A DNA stretch of 25,578 nt, taken from an archaeon. Its GTDB lineage: Archaea; Nanobdellota; Nanobdellia; Pacearchaeales; GW2011-AR1. The DNA lies in assembly GCA_027341315.1 (NCBI GenBank), contig DAIENA010000005.1, positions 1-25,578 of the forward strand, given 5' to 3'. Made by a program: the position numbers and the translations under genes. The notes beneath the pieces were generated by a model, which saw only the letters and a program-made list of their open reading frames with translations, did not search any database and was not told the DNA's origin. Each line of letters opens with the position of its first letter. The stretch's first letter is position 1. Of the stretch, positions 12,688 to 20,740 are shown piece by piece.

Positions 12688-13326
12688 ATGGTGAATATAT
12701 TTTCTTTTAATGATTTACTGGCTTACGCTCAGGTTCATGGATATTTCTTAATCTTCTTGATTATGATCGTCGAGGGACCGATAATGACTGTCGCTGCGGC
12801 TTTTGCGGCGTCTTTAGGTTATTTCAATATTTGGGTCATTTTTATTCTTTCAGATGTTGCGGATTTAGTGTGTGATTCCCTTTTTTATTTTATTGGTCAC
12901 GTCACAAGAAAAAAATTTCTGGACAAATATACAAAACTCTTTGAAGAGAAATCTTACCTTCATAAAATTGAGGAGAAATACAGGGAGCACCCCGGAAAAA
13001 CAATTTTTTTATTAAAAATGTCTCCGTTCGTTACGCCGGGTCTTATGGCGGCAGGGGCGACAAAAGTACCATTAAAAAAATATATTTATTGGAATTTAGT
13101 AAATAATATTCCCCGAACGATTTTTTTCGTCGGCGCCGGTTATTACTTTGGCATTTTTGCAAAATCAATTTTGCATTATTACAATAACATAAGCTATTAT
13201 GCTTTTGCGTTAATCATTTTTATTTTAATTGTTTATTTTGGATGGAAAAAACTTTCCGGCAGGTTTCTTGAATACGATGAAGACGGAAAAAGAATTTTTA
13301 AATTCAGAAAGAAAAAATCTATTTGA
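12688..13326 (+). CDS. DedA-family membrane protein
   Basis: A 212-residue DedA/SNARE-associated-type membrane protein. Signature parts: the N-terminal re-entrant segment with IVEGPIMTVAAAFAASLGYFN, then SDVADLVCDSLFYFIG (family D/G-rich helix), then LLKMSPFVTPGLMAAGATKVPLKKYIYWN (the family's F-P-G-x-x-AG-x-xMPxxxF). The strongly conserved Arg before the P-G segment is Lys here (LLKMSP). Homologues act in lipid flipping or membrane homeostasis. TM helices continue to about residue 190 and a basic tail follows. Its 3' end overlaps the convergent glycosyltransferase gene by 8 bp. Confidence 0.88.
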   Translation: MVNIFSFNDLLAYAQVHGYFLIFLIMIVEGPIMTVAAAFAASLGYFNIWVIFILSDVADLVCDSLFYFIGHVTRKKFLDKYTKLFEEKSYLHKIEEKYREHPGKTIFLLKMSPFVTPGLMAAGATKVPLKKYIYWNLVNNIPRTIFFVGAGYYFGIFAKSILHYYNNISYYAFALIIFILIVYFGWKKLSGRFLEYDEDGKRIFKFRKKKSI

Positions 13327-14053
13327 AGTAAATATTCTTTTCTTGGATACGAAATTTATGACCAAGTATAATTCTCGCATTCATATAAAAATTTGCAAAA
13401 AATAATTTCCAAAAGCCGATTTGGTTGAATCTCCTTGGAGAGACTAGTGCATTTCCTGGAGAGTTTAGGACTCTAAATTTGTATCCTCTTTGCACAGCCT
13501 TTTTGGAATATTCTGAGTCCTCCCCAAATTCAAGTTTTCCAAATCCCCCAATTTTTCTGTGAACTTCCGAGGTTGACATCATATAATTTTGCATGAATGG
13601 TCTTTTTCCATTCTGTGAAAATTTCATTATGGTGTTATATATTAAATAAAGGGCGGACATTTTAATCTCATTTGATTTTTTAAACTCTTTTTTGGAGTCA
13701 TCATAACTATACATCTCTGTCGTTGCAACATCTAGTTCTCTTTCTTTGAATTCCCTAACGGACTTTTCGATGAAATTTGTCGTCGGCAAAACGACGTCCG
13801 CATCAATAAAAATTAAAACTTTTGCCCCCCTTTTTATTGCCTCTTTTGCGCCAATGTCTCTTGCTACCGCCGGAAGCCCGCCTCTGGTAATTACCGCCCC
13901 GTATTTTTTTGCAATTTCTCTTGTATCGTCGGTCGATTCGGCGTCGGCGACAAAAATTTTGAATTTTTTAAAAGTTTGATTTTTTAAAGAAGTTAATAAG
14001 TTTGGCAAATATTTTTCTTCATTTTTAGCCGGAATAATTACTGCAACTTCCAT
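13319..14053 (-). CDS. Family 2 glycosyltransferase (GT-A fold)
   Basis: A 244-residue GT2 glycosyltransferase. VAVIIPAKNEEKYLPNLLTSLKNQT is the classic nucleotide-sugar entry strand, followed by FVADAESTDDT. The FIDADV (DxD) motif binds the metal and diphosphate, and GKLEFGEDSEYSKK supplies the ED catalytic-base region. There is no clear TM segment, so it is probably peripheral at the cytoplasmic membrane. It may act in surface glycan or N-glycan synthesis, which fits the many secreted proteins with sequons here. TATA tttaaatatg on the minus strand (14076-14086) lies ~26 nt before the ATG. Confidence 0.93.
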   Translation of the reverse strand: MEVAVIIPAKNEEKYLPNLLTSLKNQTFKKFKIFVADAESTDDTREIAKKYGAVITRGGLPAVARDIGAKEAIKRGAKVLIFIDADVVLPTTNFIEKSVREFKERELDVATTEMYSYDDSKKEFKKSNEIKMSALYLIYNTIMKFSQNGKRPFMQNYMMSTSEVHRKIGGFGKLEFGEDSEYSKKAVQRGYKFRVLNSPGNALVSPRRFNQIGFWKLFFANFYMNARIILGHKFRIQEKNIYFK

Positions 14054-14098
14054 TTTGAGAGAAATCTTTTGACATATTTAAATTAAACGGATTTTAAA

Positions 14099-14731
14099 TT
14101 AAATTTTTTCAAAGATGATTTTTCTATTAAATGTTTTACTCTCGTCGAGGGTTTGCATTTTTTTGTACCAAAATTTGTAAGGTCTTACTAATATTTGGGA
14201 AATTAAGGAAAAGACGATTTCAATTCCAATAAGTTCCAGGTAATTTTTCAAAAACGAATTACTGTTAAATACCATGGCGGAGATTACAATTGCACAAATT
14301 AGAAAATAAATTCCTCTTAAATAAGAGATTGGGAAAATTTCAAAAATCCATTTTTCATTTCCATACCACCAAACATTTTTTCTTTTGAATTTTTTAGACC
14401 CATAGTAAGGATTAAACTGGAACCATAAAAAATCTTCAATAATTAAGAAAATTAACCAAACGATAAGAATATTTATTTCGTTAAATAAATTCCATGGAGT
14501 GTTCAAGAAAAAAATCACATGAAACGAGGCAAGAGTAAATAAGAGCATCATTAAGTGATATCCTGACAATGGTTTTTTAGTGAGATTGTAAAACGCCGAC
14601 GACACCCCGGATTTTTTGTACCACGTCGGAAGTTTACCGGCCCATCCGTTTTTCCCCTCGATTTCGATTTCCCAAAGCGCAAAAATTAGTGAAAGTAAAA
14701 AGATAAAGACCGCTGTGAGGGCAATTTCCAT
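14099..14731 (-). CDS. Polytopic membrane protein with EIEIEGKNGWAGKLPTW motif
   Basis: A 210-residue membrane protein with about five TM helices. After the first helix comes IEIEGKNGWAGKLPTWYK, a motif I recognise from uncharacterised bacterial and archaeal membrane proteins (E-EGK-GWA--LPTW), followed by LSGYHLMML. A later WFQFNPYYG and WWYGNEKWIFEIFPISYLRG loop is rich in aromatics. The function is unknown. The ATG lies 25.5 nt from the centre of the palindromic TATA box at 14753-14760, shared with the divergent secreted-protein gene. Confidence 0.75.
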   Translation of the reverse strand: MEIALTAVFIFLLSLIFALWEIEIEGKNGWAGKLPTWYKKSGVSSAFYNLTKKPLSGYHLMMLLFTLASFHVIFFLNTPWNLFNEINILIVWLIFLIIEDFLWFQFNPYYGSKKFKRKNVWWYGNEKWIFEIFPISYLRGIYFLICAIVISAMVFNSNSFLKNYLELIGIEIVFSLISQILVRPYKFWYKKMQTLDESKTFNRKIIFEKI

Positions 14732-14752
14732 TCATTGAATTAAACAGTAACA

Positions 14753-14760
14753 TTTATAAA
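14753..14760. promoter_or_regulatory. Palindromic TATA box shared by two divergent leaderless genes
   Basis: tttataaa is a perfect 8-bp palindrome centred at 14756.5. The minus-strand ATG (first base 14731) and the plus-strand ATG (14782) are each exactly 25.5 nt from the centre. A single TATA element can therefore direct both leaderless transcripts. Confidence 0.7.
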
Positions 14761-14781
14761 ATCTTTGTGGCTGGTAAAAAA

Positions 14782-15609
14782 ATGAAAAAGGTGATGGTGG
14801 TTTTTGTTCTTGCATTTCTTTTAATCGGAGTTCTTGGCTTCGCGCACGCCGACGGCGGCGAGAACGTTAATGTTAACGCCGGCGCAAATGCAGAAATTCA
14901 CGGCGGTTCGGCAAACGGTTCGGGTTCTGCAAACATTTCTTCTAATGATTCTCACGAAGGAGATCAAAACAAATCTATGAACCAGGAGAAGGAACAAAGT
15001 CAGGTTTCTTCAGAAGACGAAAATCAGAGTCACGTCGAAGACAACAATCAAACGGAAACTGAGACGGAGACCCATTATCATTTCAAAAGTCAGGACGGAC
15101 AAGAATATGAAATTCAAATTAAGACCAAAACAAAAAACGGACAGGAGACTGAAAGTTCGCAGGAACTTAATTTTCACGGATACAATGTTTCTTCGGATTT
15201 AAAAATTCACTTCGAGGATGATGGAAACGAGAGCATGTTAAAAGTTAATCTTTCTGATGGAGAGGAAAGGGCTGTGAAAGTTTTACCGGACGTTGCTTCT
15301 CAGAGGGCGATTGACGTTTTTAACAGCAAAAACGTGACGGTGGTTTTGAAGCAGGTCGGAAACGGGACGAACGCAAGTGTTGTTTATGACGCCAGAACAA
15401 ATAAGACCGTTGCTATTCTTGGAATTTTCAAAGCAAATGCGGAGATTCAGGCGCAAATAGATTCTGAAACCGGAAACGTTTTGAATGTGAATAAACCATG
15501 GTGGTACTTTTTGACTTTTGGTTCAGGAAATTTACAGGTTCCCGCTAGCGAAACTGCCAACGCTTCATCAAATGAAAGTGTTAACGTTTCAACAAACGCA
15601 AGCGCTTAA
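14782..15609 (+). CDS. Secreted Asn/Ser-rich surface protein
   Basis: A 275-residue exported protein. MKKVMVVFVLAFLLIGVLGF then AHA is a Sec signal peptide. A low-complexity region rich in Asn, Ser, Gln and Glu follows, to about residue 90, with many N-x-S/T sequons. A folded domain (about 95-245) then contains VASQRAIDVFNSKNVTVVLKQVGN, VVYDARTNKTVAILGIFKANAEIQAQIDSETG and VNKPWWYFL, a conserved pattern in exported proteins of DPANN archaea. A second Asn/Ser-rich stretch ends the protein. I chose the ATG at 14782 over the GTG at 14767 because it matches both the signal-peptide start and the TATA spacing. Probably a heavily N-glycosylated surface protein. Confidence 0.82.
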   Translation: MKKVMVVFVLAFLLIGVLGFAHADGGENVNVNAGANAEIHGGSANGSGSANISSNDSHEGDQNKSMNQEKEQSQVSSEDENQSHVEDNNQTETETETHYHFKSQDGQEYEIQIKTKTKNGQETESSQELNFHGYNVSSDLKIHFEDDGNESMLKVNLSDGEERAVKVLPDVASQRAIDVFNSKNVTVVLKQVGNGTNASVVYDARTNKTVAILGIFKANAEIQAQIDSETGNVLNVNKPWWYFLTFGSGNLQVPASETANASSNESVNVSTNASA

Positions 15610-16016
15610 ATTTTTCCAAGAAATTCTTCGTAATTGTTAGCTGTTTTAGAATTAATGAGATGGTTGGCTTGAACTGATTCCTCGTCGTCGATAACAACCT
15701 TTTTTGAATAAAATTTGTTTTCGGTCTTTTTATGCGGGTTAGAAACTAAATTCTCGAGTAATTCCGGGTCGATTAAATCATTTACCTGAATTGTCGATTC
15801 TCCACTTGGAATGAAAATCTCCGAATAAATAAGATTTTGAAAATGGTTTCTAATACTCTCTTCCTCGGGGCATTTTAAATTATTGTACTGGTCGGTATAT
15901 CTTTCAAAAAAATCTATTTCATTTATACTATTTCCCTCCATTTTAGAAAGAGCGTGGCCCCAATCATTTTCATAAATTGGAATTTCATCCATAAAAGAAT
16001 ATCTTATACAAAACAT
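15606..16016 (-). CDS. Hypothetical protein
   Basis: A 136-residue acidic soluble protein of unknown function, with an alternative start at Met9 (15992). It has mixed helix content (HALSKMEGNSINEIDFFERY), a single internal Cys besides Cys3, and no TM segment. TATA-like AT sequence on the minus strand (about 16039-16056) is ~27 nt from the ATG at 16016, which favours the longer form. Its stop shares the TTAA at 15606-15609 with the stop of the convergent secreted-protein gene. Confidence 0.62.
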   Translation of the reverse strand: MFCIRYSFMDEIPIYENDWGHALSKMEGNSINEIDFFERYTDQYNNLKCPEEESIRNHFQNLIYSEIFIPSGESTIQVNDLIDPELLENLVSNPHKKTENKFYSKKVVIDDEESVQANHLINSKTANNYEEFLGKI

Positions 16017-16053
16017 GATTATGAGATGAATAGCAAATTTATAAATTTATATT

Positions 16054-17166
16054 TTAAACCTTGTAAATAAATTTATCGATTAATTTTACAGCTTCTCTTC
16101 TTTTCTTTTGATGGACAGCGAGAAAATCATTTATTTTATCTATTAGAATTTTTTTAACTTCTCCTGAAAGCAACTTTCCAGACGAATAATCTTCATAAAT
16201 TTTTTTAAGTTTTTCGTCGTCAAACTCGAAGTATTTGAGCCACTGGCATGCGACGTCGACGTCGACGTTTCCGCCAAGTTTTCGATGTTCTTCAACGGTG
16301 TCACGACCTCCGCTAAATGCATATTTGTTAATTTTTCTTTTTACTTCAGACGGCGAATCGGTCATAAGAATTGCGCTGCCGGGATTGCTTGAAGACATTT
16401 TGCCCTCGGTTCCTGTAAGGGGAACCATAAACTTTGAGTGGATTATCGCCGGTTTTTCGTGTCCGAGCTTTTCAACGACGTCGCGACTTAGACGGAAATG
16501 AACGTCCTGGTCAATTCCAAGAGGAATTAAACACGGTCGGTTTTCGTTTCTTAAAATATTCGGTAAAAAAACCGGAACAGTCTGCATTGCAGTGTAAAAA
16601 ATACTTCCGATGTTGTTTGAGTCGGTAAAACCGAACGCCGCTTTTATAGACGAGAAAGTTATTTTTTTTGCGACTTTTATCGCCTCGGGATAAATTATTC
16701 CCGCGTGTTTTGTGTCTATCAAAAAATGCGTCTTTTTCGGGTCGAATCCCAAGGCGATTACGTCAAGCATATTCTCGTAAGTCCATTTTTGAATTTCGTC
16801 GTAACTCATATTTTTGTATAAAAATTTTTCGTCGTCGGTAAATTGAAACCAAAGTTCGACGTCAAACTTTTCCTGAAGCCATTTTGTGAATCTCCATGTC
16901 GAAATGTGTCCGAGGTGAATCGGTCCTGAGGGCCCGCAACCGGTGTATAAAAAAAACTTATTACCTTTTTTATATTCGTCTAAAACTTTTTTTAAATCTC
17001 TGTAAGCAAAAAAAATTTCCCGTTTAAGATAAGGGTGAAGCTCTCCCGTAATTTTTTGTATTTCTGACAAAACTTCCGGAGTAATTTTTTTTACACCGAA
17101 TTCTTTTATTAATTTGTCATAGTCAATTTTTCCCTCGACTTCATAAGGATTCACTTTTTGTTTCAT
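16054..17166 (-). CDS. trpS: Tryptophanyl-tRNA synthetase
   Basis: A 370-residue class I aaRS of archaeal/eukaryotic type, charging tRNA-Trp. The HIGH equivalent is HLGH (84-87, in GCGPSGPIHLGH) and the KMSKS equivalent is KMSSS (256-260). AFGFTDSNNIGSIFYTAMQ and INKYAFSGGRDTVEEHRKLGGNVDVDV identify TrpRS rather than the related TyrRS. The length is normal. TATA ctttaaatag on the minus strand (about 17188-17199) is ~26 nt before the ATG, so the mRNA is probably leaderless. Confidence 0.95.
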   Translation of the reverse strand: MKQKVNPYEVEGKIDYDKLIKEFGVKKITPEVLSEIQKITGELHPYLKREIFFAYRDLKKVLDEYKKGNKFFLYTGCGPSGPIHLGHISTWRFTKWLQEKFDVELWFQFTDDEKFLYKNMSYDEIQKWTYENMLDVIALGFDPKKTHFLIDTKHAGIIYPEAIKVAKKITFSSIKAAFGFTDSNNIGSIFYTAMQTVPVFLPNILRNENRPCLIPLGIDQDVHFRLSRDVVEKLGHEKPAIIHSKFMVPLTGTEGKMSSSNPGSAILMTDSPSEVKRKINKYAFSGGRDTVEEHRKLGGNVDVDVACQWLKYFEFDDEKLKKIYEDYSSGKLLSGEVKKILIDKINDFLAVHQKKRREAVKLIDKFIYKV

Positions 17167-17226
17167 TTACGAGCAAGGTTTGAATTCTATTTAAAGATTT
17201 TGAAACCGATTTTTGACCACCATACA

Positions 17227-17268
17227 TTTTATAAATAATTTCTTCCTGAATTTAGCAGTAAAAGGTGA
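17227..17268 (+). promoter_or_regulatory. TATA box and Shine-Dalgarno that fix the start of the receptor gene
   Basis: ttttataaat (17227-17236) predicts a transcript start near 17257. aggtga (17263-17268) is a Shine-Dalgarno match 4 nt before the ATG at 17273. A TTG at 17213 is in frame but lies upstream of the TATA box, so it cannot be the start. Confidence 0.6.
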
Positions 17269-17272
17269 AAAA

Positions 17273-19381
17273 ATGAATAAAACTTTTGGTGCTTTTGTTT
17301 TGGGATTGTTCTTAGTTTCCTTTGTTTCTGCAACCGTCACTTTCAGCGTCCAGCCAAAACCGGTTTATAATTTCGGCGATAAAATTAATGCAACAATTGA
17401 CTTTGTTCCGACGCCAAACTTCGAAGAGGTCGTTTCGGTTTATTTAAAATGCAACCTGGGCGACTCCGAAATTTACAGGGAATTTTTGTCAATCAGCGAG
17501 GAAACACAGAAAAATGTCGTCGCCCCGGTCACTGATTCTCTTGTCGGAATTTCTTCGGGAAACTGTTTCTTGGGAGTTTATTCCGGGAACGATTCTCTGG
17601 CTATTTCAAAAACTTTTTACATTTCAAATAAAATAAACTTGGATTTGACAAATTTCGGAACTTCTTTTGACCCCGGACAAAAAATAAATTTAAGCGGAAC
17701 TGCAATGAAAGAAAACGGACAAAATTTAGATGGTTCTTATGAAGCAAACATAAACGGGAACAGTATTCTTGGAGATGTAAAAGACGGGGAATTTTTTGTT
17801 CCTTTTACACTTCCGAGTGATTTTTCCGCGGGCGCTCATTCGATAAATGTCAGCGTTTATGAAAAAGATTCTTCGGGAAAGGTTATAAATTTCGGAAATA
17901 AAATTTATTTTTTAAAAATAAATCAGCTTCCAACAAACGTCGAAGTTATTTTAGATAACGATACTGTTTTTCCGGGAAATTCAATCGGCGGGAAAGTTGT
18001 TCTTCACGATCAAAATGGTAAAAGCATTTCGAATTACGATGCGTATATTGCAGTGAAGGACTCTTCAGGAAATATTATTCAAAAAATAACTTCAAAAACG
18101 GACGAGGTTTTTAATTATAAGGTAAATAATTCTCAGGCTCCGTCGTCGTTTACCGTTTCGGCGTACGCAGGAGGTCTTGTAAACAGCGCGACTTTCGAAG
18201 TTCCTGAATATAAGAAAATTAATTATGAAATTTTGAACGACACTCTTGTACTTACCAATTCCGGAAATGTTTTTTATAACGGAACTTTGAATGTGACTAT
18301 AGGAAACAGCGTCGTCGAGGTTCCATTTTCACTTAAAGTCGGGGAGTCCCAAAAATACGCAATAAGCGCCCCTGATGGAAGTTACAACGTTTTAGTCGGC
18401 GACGTTAACAGAACTTTGTCCTTGTCCGGAAATGCAGTGGGAGTCCAAAAAATTAGCTCCGGAAACACTGAACTTAGTCCTCTTGTTTGGACTGTTTTAA
18501 TTCTTTTACTTCTTATAGGGGCGTATCTTGCATTTAGAAGAGAGCGTAAAAAACGTTCCATTGCAAGAGCGAGTCTTCCGTTCAATGCGGTCGTCGGAAA
18601 AAAACTTCTTGTCGGAAAAATTAAAAAAGATATTTCTGAAAGTATGCAGGAAGGAAATAATTCTTCTTTGTCGTCGGGGGATTTAGGAAGTTTAACTTCG
18701 GGAAGAAAGGCCGAACTTTCGCTTTCCATCACCGGAACAAAACAGAACGCTTCGATTGGCTGCCTTTCAATAAAAAATTATCCGGAAATTAAATCCGGTG
18801 AAGGCAACGTCCGGGAAACGCTTCTTGACATTCAAAAAGTTGTCGAAGGAAACAAAGGTTTTGTTTATTCTTCGGGAAACTATTTGTTTTTTATATTTGC
18901 CCCTCTGTTTACAAAGACTTTCAAAAATGAGGGAACGGCGACGTCGGTTGCACAAAAAATAAAGGAAATTTTAAATTCCCACAATAAAAAATTTAAGAAA
19001 AAAATAGAATATGGAATTTCATTAAATTACGGCGGAATAATCACGAAGTTAGAGTCCGGAACAATTAAATTTATGAGTCTTGGAACTTTAATGACTTCAG
19101 CCAAGAAACTTTCAAACACCTCAGAAGAAGGGATTTTTATTTCTGACAAATTTAAAGAAGTTTTGGGTGAAAAGGTAAAAGGAGAACCGGTCAGCGTCGG
19201 AAATTTCAAGGCTTACAGACTTGAAAGCGTTGTTGATAAAAATAATCATTCAACTTTCATAAAAGGGTTTATGGCAAGGCAGGAAAAGGAAAGGGCAAAA
19301 ACTTCCGAAAAAGAGAAGCAGGAAAAGTCGGCGCCAAAGGAAGAATTAATTGAAGGATTGGATCTTGATGAGGAAATTTAA
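17273..19381 (+). CDS. Single-pass receptor-like protein with degenerate class III nucleotidyl-cyclase domain
   Basis: A 702-residue protein. Residues 1-20 (MNKTFGAFVLGLFLVSFVSA) form a signal peptide. About 21-395 is an extracytoplasmic region of Ig-like beta domains with many N-glycosylation sequons, ending in LSGNAVGVQ. About 403-424 is a TM helix (LVWTVLILLLLIGAYLAF) with RRERKKR after it. About 490-650 resembles the cyclase homology domain: ASIGCLSIKNY, VVEGNKGFVYSSGNYLFFIFAP, YGISLNYGGIITKL, IKFMSLGTLMTSAKKLSNTSEEGIFISDKF. The two metal-binding Asp of active cyclases align with Ser (CLSIKN) and Asn (SGNYLF), so catalysis is unlikely. It ends in a charged Lys/Glu-rich tail. It may sense surface signals or act as a scaffold. 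Confidence 0.78.
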   Translation: MNKTFGAFVLGLFLVSFVSATVTFSVQPKPVYNFGDKINATIDFVPTPNFEEVVSVYLKCNLGDSEIYREFLSISEETQKNVVAPVTDSLVGISSGNCFLGVYSGNDSLAISKTFYISNKINLDLTNFGTSFDPGQKINLSGTAMKENGQNLDGSYEANINGNSILGDVKDGEFFVPFTLPSDFSAGAHSINVSVYEKDSSGKVINFGNKIYFLKINQLPTNVEVILDNDTVFPGNSIGGKVVLHDQNGKSISNYDAYIAVKDSSGNIIQKITSKTDEVFNYKVNNSQAPSSFTVSAYAGGLVNSATFEVPEYKKINYEILNDTLVLTNSGNVFYNGTLNVTIGNSVVEVPFSLKVGESQKYAISAPDGSYNVLVGDVNRTLSLSGNAVGVQKISSGNTELSPLVWTVLILLLLIGAYLAFRRERKKRSIARASLPFNAVVGKKLLVGKIKKDISESMQEGNNSSLSSGDLGSLTSGRKAELSLSITGTKQNASIGCLSIKNYPEIKSGEGNVRETLLDIQKVVEGNKGFVYSSGNYLFFIFAPLFTKTFKNEGTATSVAQKIKEILNSHNKKFKKKIEYGISLNYGGIITKLESGTIKFMSLGTLMTSAKKLSNTSEEGIFISDKFKEVLGEKVKGEPVSVGNFKAYRLESVVDKNNHSTFIKGFMARQEKERAKTSEKEKQEKSAPKEELIEGLDLDEEI

Positions 19382-19414
19382 TTTTAATTATTTGAAACAG
19401 CGGGAGTATTAATT

Positions 19415-20311
19415 TTATTTGTTAGTTTTTCTTGATTTTCTTGGTTTTTTCTTTTCTTTTTTTATTTCTTCTTCAATTTCTTCTTTTACAATATTTTTTA
19501 TTTCTTCTTTAGTTACAGCTTTTTCTTCAGTTTTGTTTTTTGGTTTTTCCTGTTCACTTCTTCTCGAAATAAAATTTATCTTTCTTGCAATTATCTCCCC
19601 CCATTTAAATAAATTAAATCCGACTCCGAGTGCGATTAAAATAATTCCGATTATTAAAGACAAAGTAAAAACCTGAGACGACGACGTGAAAAATGCGGGA
19701 AGAACCTTGAAGGGAAATAATCCGGATAAAAACGAGAGGAGCCAATTAATTTGTGTGAGGGGAATTACCGAAACAATGAGCGCAACTCCGGAGATAATAA
19801 ACGGAAGATGTTTTCCTTTTGCAAACAGAAGCAACAACAAAAAAATTCCAAGTGAAATTAAAATCGACGTCTGAAAATTTTTCCCCCAATAATCCATCGA
19901 ACTTTTTGACAAAAGAAAATACCGCTGGTTTTCATTTTTCAGGCAGTCTAAAAACGCGCAGGTATAGTTTTTGTAATAAATCAACGGAACGGTTTTGTTG
20001 ACCAAATAGTCGACAGTTGTTTTTTCCCCGTCGGAAATTACGCTGCACGGAACCATAAATTCATTTTTTTCGAAGGTGAAGTTTACCTGGTTTGAAACTG
20101 CACAGAAATTTTTTTTTGACTGATAACTTTTTATCAAGAGACTCATCTCCCCCGAAGTCTGCGCCGATTCGACGGTTATATTTTTTAAGGACGGTTCGAC
20201 GTGGTTATAATTCAAGGACCAATTTAAAACCAGAAAAAGGTTTGAGAAAAAAAATGCTATAAAAAGTAAAAGAGTAAGTGTTAAGACCGTCGTCCCTCTT
20301 AAAAATCCCAT
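19415..20311 (-). CDS. Four-TM membrane protein with coiled C-terminus
   Basis: A 298-residue protein of unknown function. An N-terminal TM helix (about 8-32) is followed by a ~115-residue extracytoplasmic region with sequons and Cys pairs (FCAVS, VPCSV, TCAFLDC). Three TM segments follow (about 150-166, 172-195, 217-240), then a ~55-residue cytoplasmic Lys/Glu-rich helix likely to form a coiled coil, ending KKKPRKSRKTNK. Topology and the FISGV/FLSGV third helix resemble the protein at 10517-11398, suggesting paralogues. TATA ttttataaat on the minus strand (20332-20341) is ~25 nt before the ATG. Confidence 0.78.
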   Translation of the reverse strand: MGFLRGTTVLTLTLLLFIAFFFSNLFLVLNWSLNYNHVEPSLKNITVESAQTSGEMSLLIKSYQSKKNFCAVSNQVNFTFEKNEFMVPCSVISDGEKTTVDYLVNKTVPLIYYKNYTCAFLDCLKNENQRYFLLSKSSMDYWGKNFQTSILISLGIFLLLLLFAKGKHLPFIISGVALIVSVIPLTQINWLLSFLSGLFPFKVLPAFFTSSSQVFTLSLIIGIILIALGVGFNLFKWGEIIARKINFISRRSEQEKPKNKTEEKAVTKEEIKNIVKEEIEEEIKKEKKKPRKSRKTNK

Positions 20312-20413
20312 ACTTCATTAATGGCATCCCCATTTATAAAATTATTCGGGACACTCGAAACGTATTTTCTAAAAAGAATTATATAAAAAATAATAAAATA
20401 AAAATTTAGTTAA

Positions 20414-20710
20414 CTATTTTGTTGCGTTGGTCGACTGTGTATTTTCTATTGTCTTATTTGTATTAGGGTTATACGGCACCAAATACAATGTCTGGTTTCC
20501 AATAGGAATCGCCACGTAACCTTGTGTCTGAAGTTCAGGAATCAATATTTGTGATATGAATAGATTCGCACCTTCAACTTGTTTTTGAGCGGCAAAGTTA
20601 TTTATCGCCGACGATATAACCGTAAGGTAAGCGACAATAATCACTAAAAGTACAACAACCGCAATCAAAATTTTCACAACCAATCTTGTTCTATCCTTTT
20701 CGTCTCTCAT
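20414..20710 (-). CDS. Single-TM anchored small protein
   Basis: A 98-residue protein. A short charged cytoplasmic start (MRDEKDRTRLVVK) leads into one TM helix (about 13-33), then a ~65-residue extracytoplasmic part (VEGANLFISQILIPELQTQGYVAIPIGNQTLYLVPY) ends in an Asn/Thr-rich tail with sequons. This bitopic form recalls pilin-like or accessory envelope proteins, but no pilin cleavage site is seen. It is the second gene of an operon with the secreted protein at 20741-21454, 30 nt downstream of it, and has a strong Shine-Dalgarno of its own. Confidence 0.72.
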   Translation of the reverse strand: MRDEKDRTRLVVKILIAVVVLLVIIVAYLTVISSAINNFAAQKQVEGANLFISQILIPELQTQGYVAIPIGNQTLYLVPYNPNTNKTIENTQSTNATK

Positions 20711-20720
20711 TTTTTTATTA

Positions 20721-20726
20721 ACCTCC
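20721..20726 (-). promoter_or_regulatory. Strong Shine-Dalgarno (GGAGGT)
   Basis: On the minus strand ggaggt lies 10 nt before the ATG at 20710, inside the 30-nt gap after the upstream gene. It is the clearest ribosome-binding site in the window, on an operon-internal gene. The operon's first gene at 21454 has none and looks leaderless. Confidence 0.7.
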
Positions 20727-20740
20727 TTATCTATTTAAAT

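Noticed and set aside
14767..14781. GTG start for the secreted Asn-rich protein
   Set aside because: It would put five extra residues ahead of the signal peptide and lies only ~10 nt from the TATA box; the ATG at 14782 fits the spacing.
17213..17272. TTG start 20 codons ahead of the receptor gene
   Set aside because: It lies before the TATA box and lacks a Shine-Dalgarno, while ATG 17273 has one and begins a proper signal peptide.
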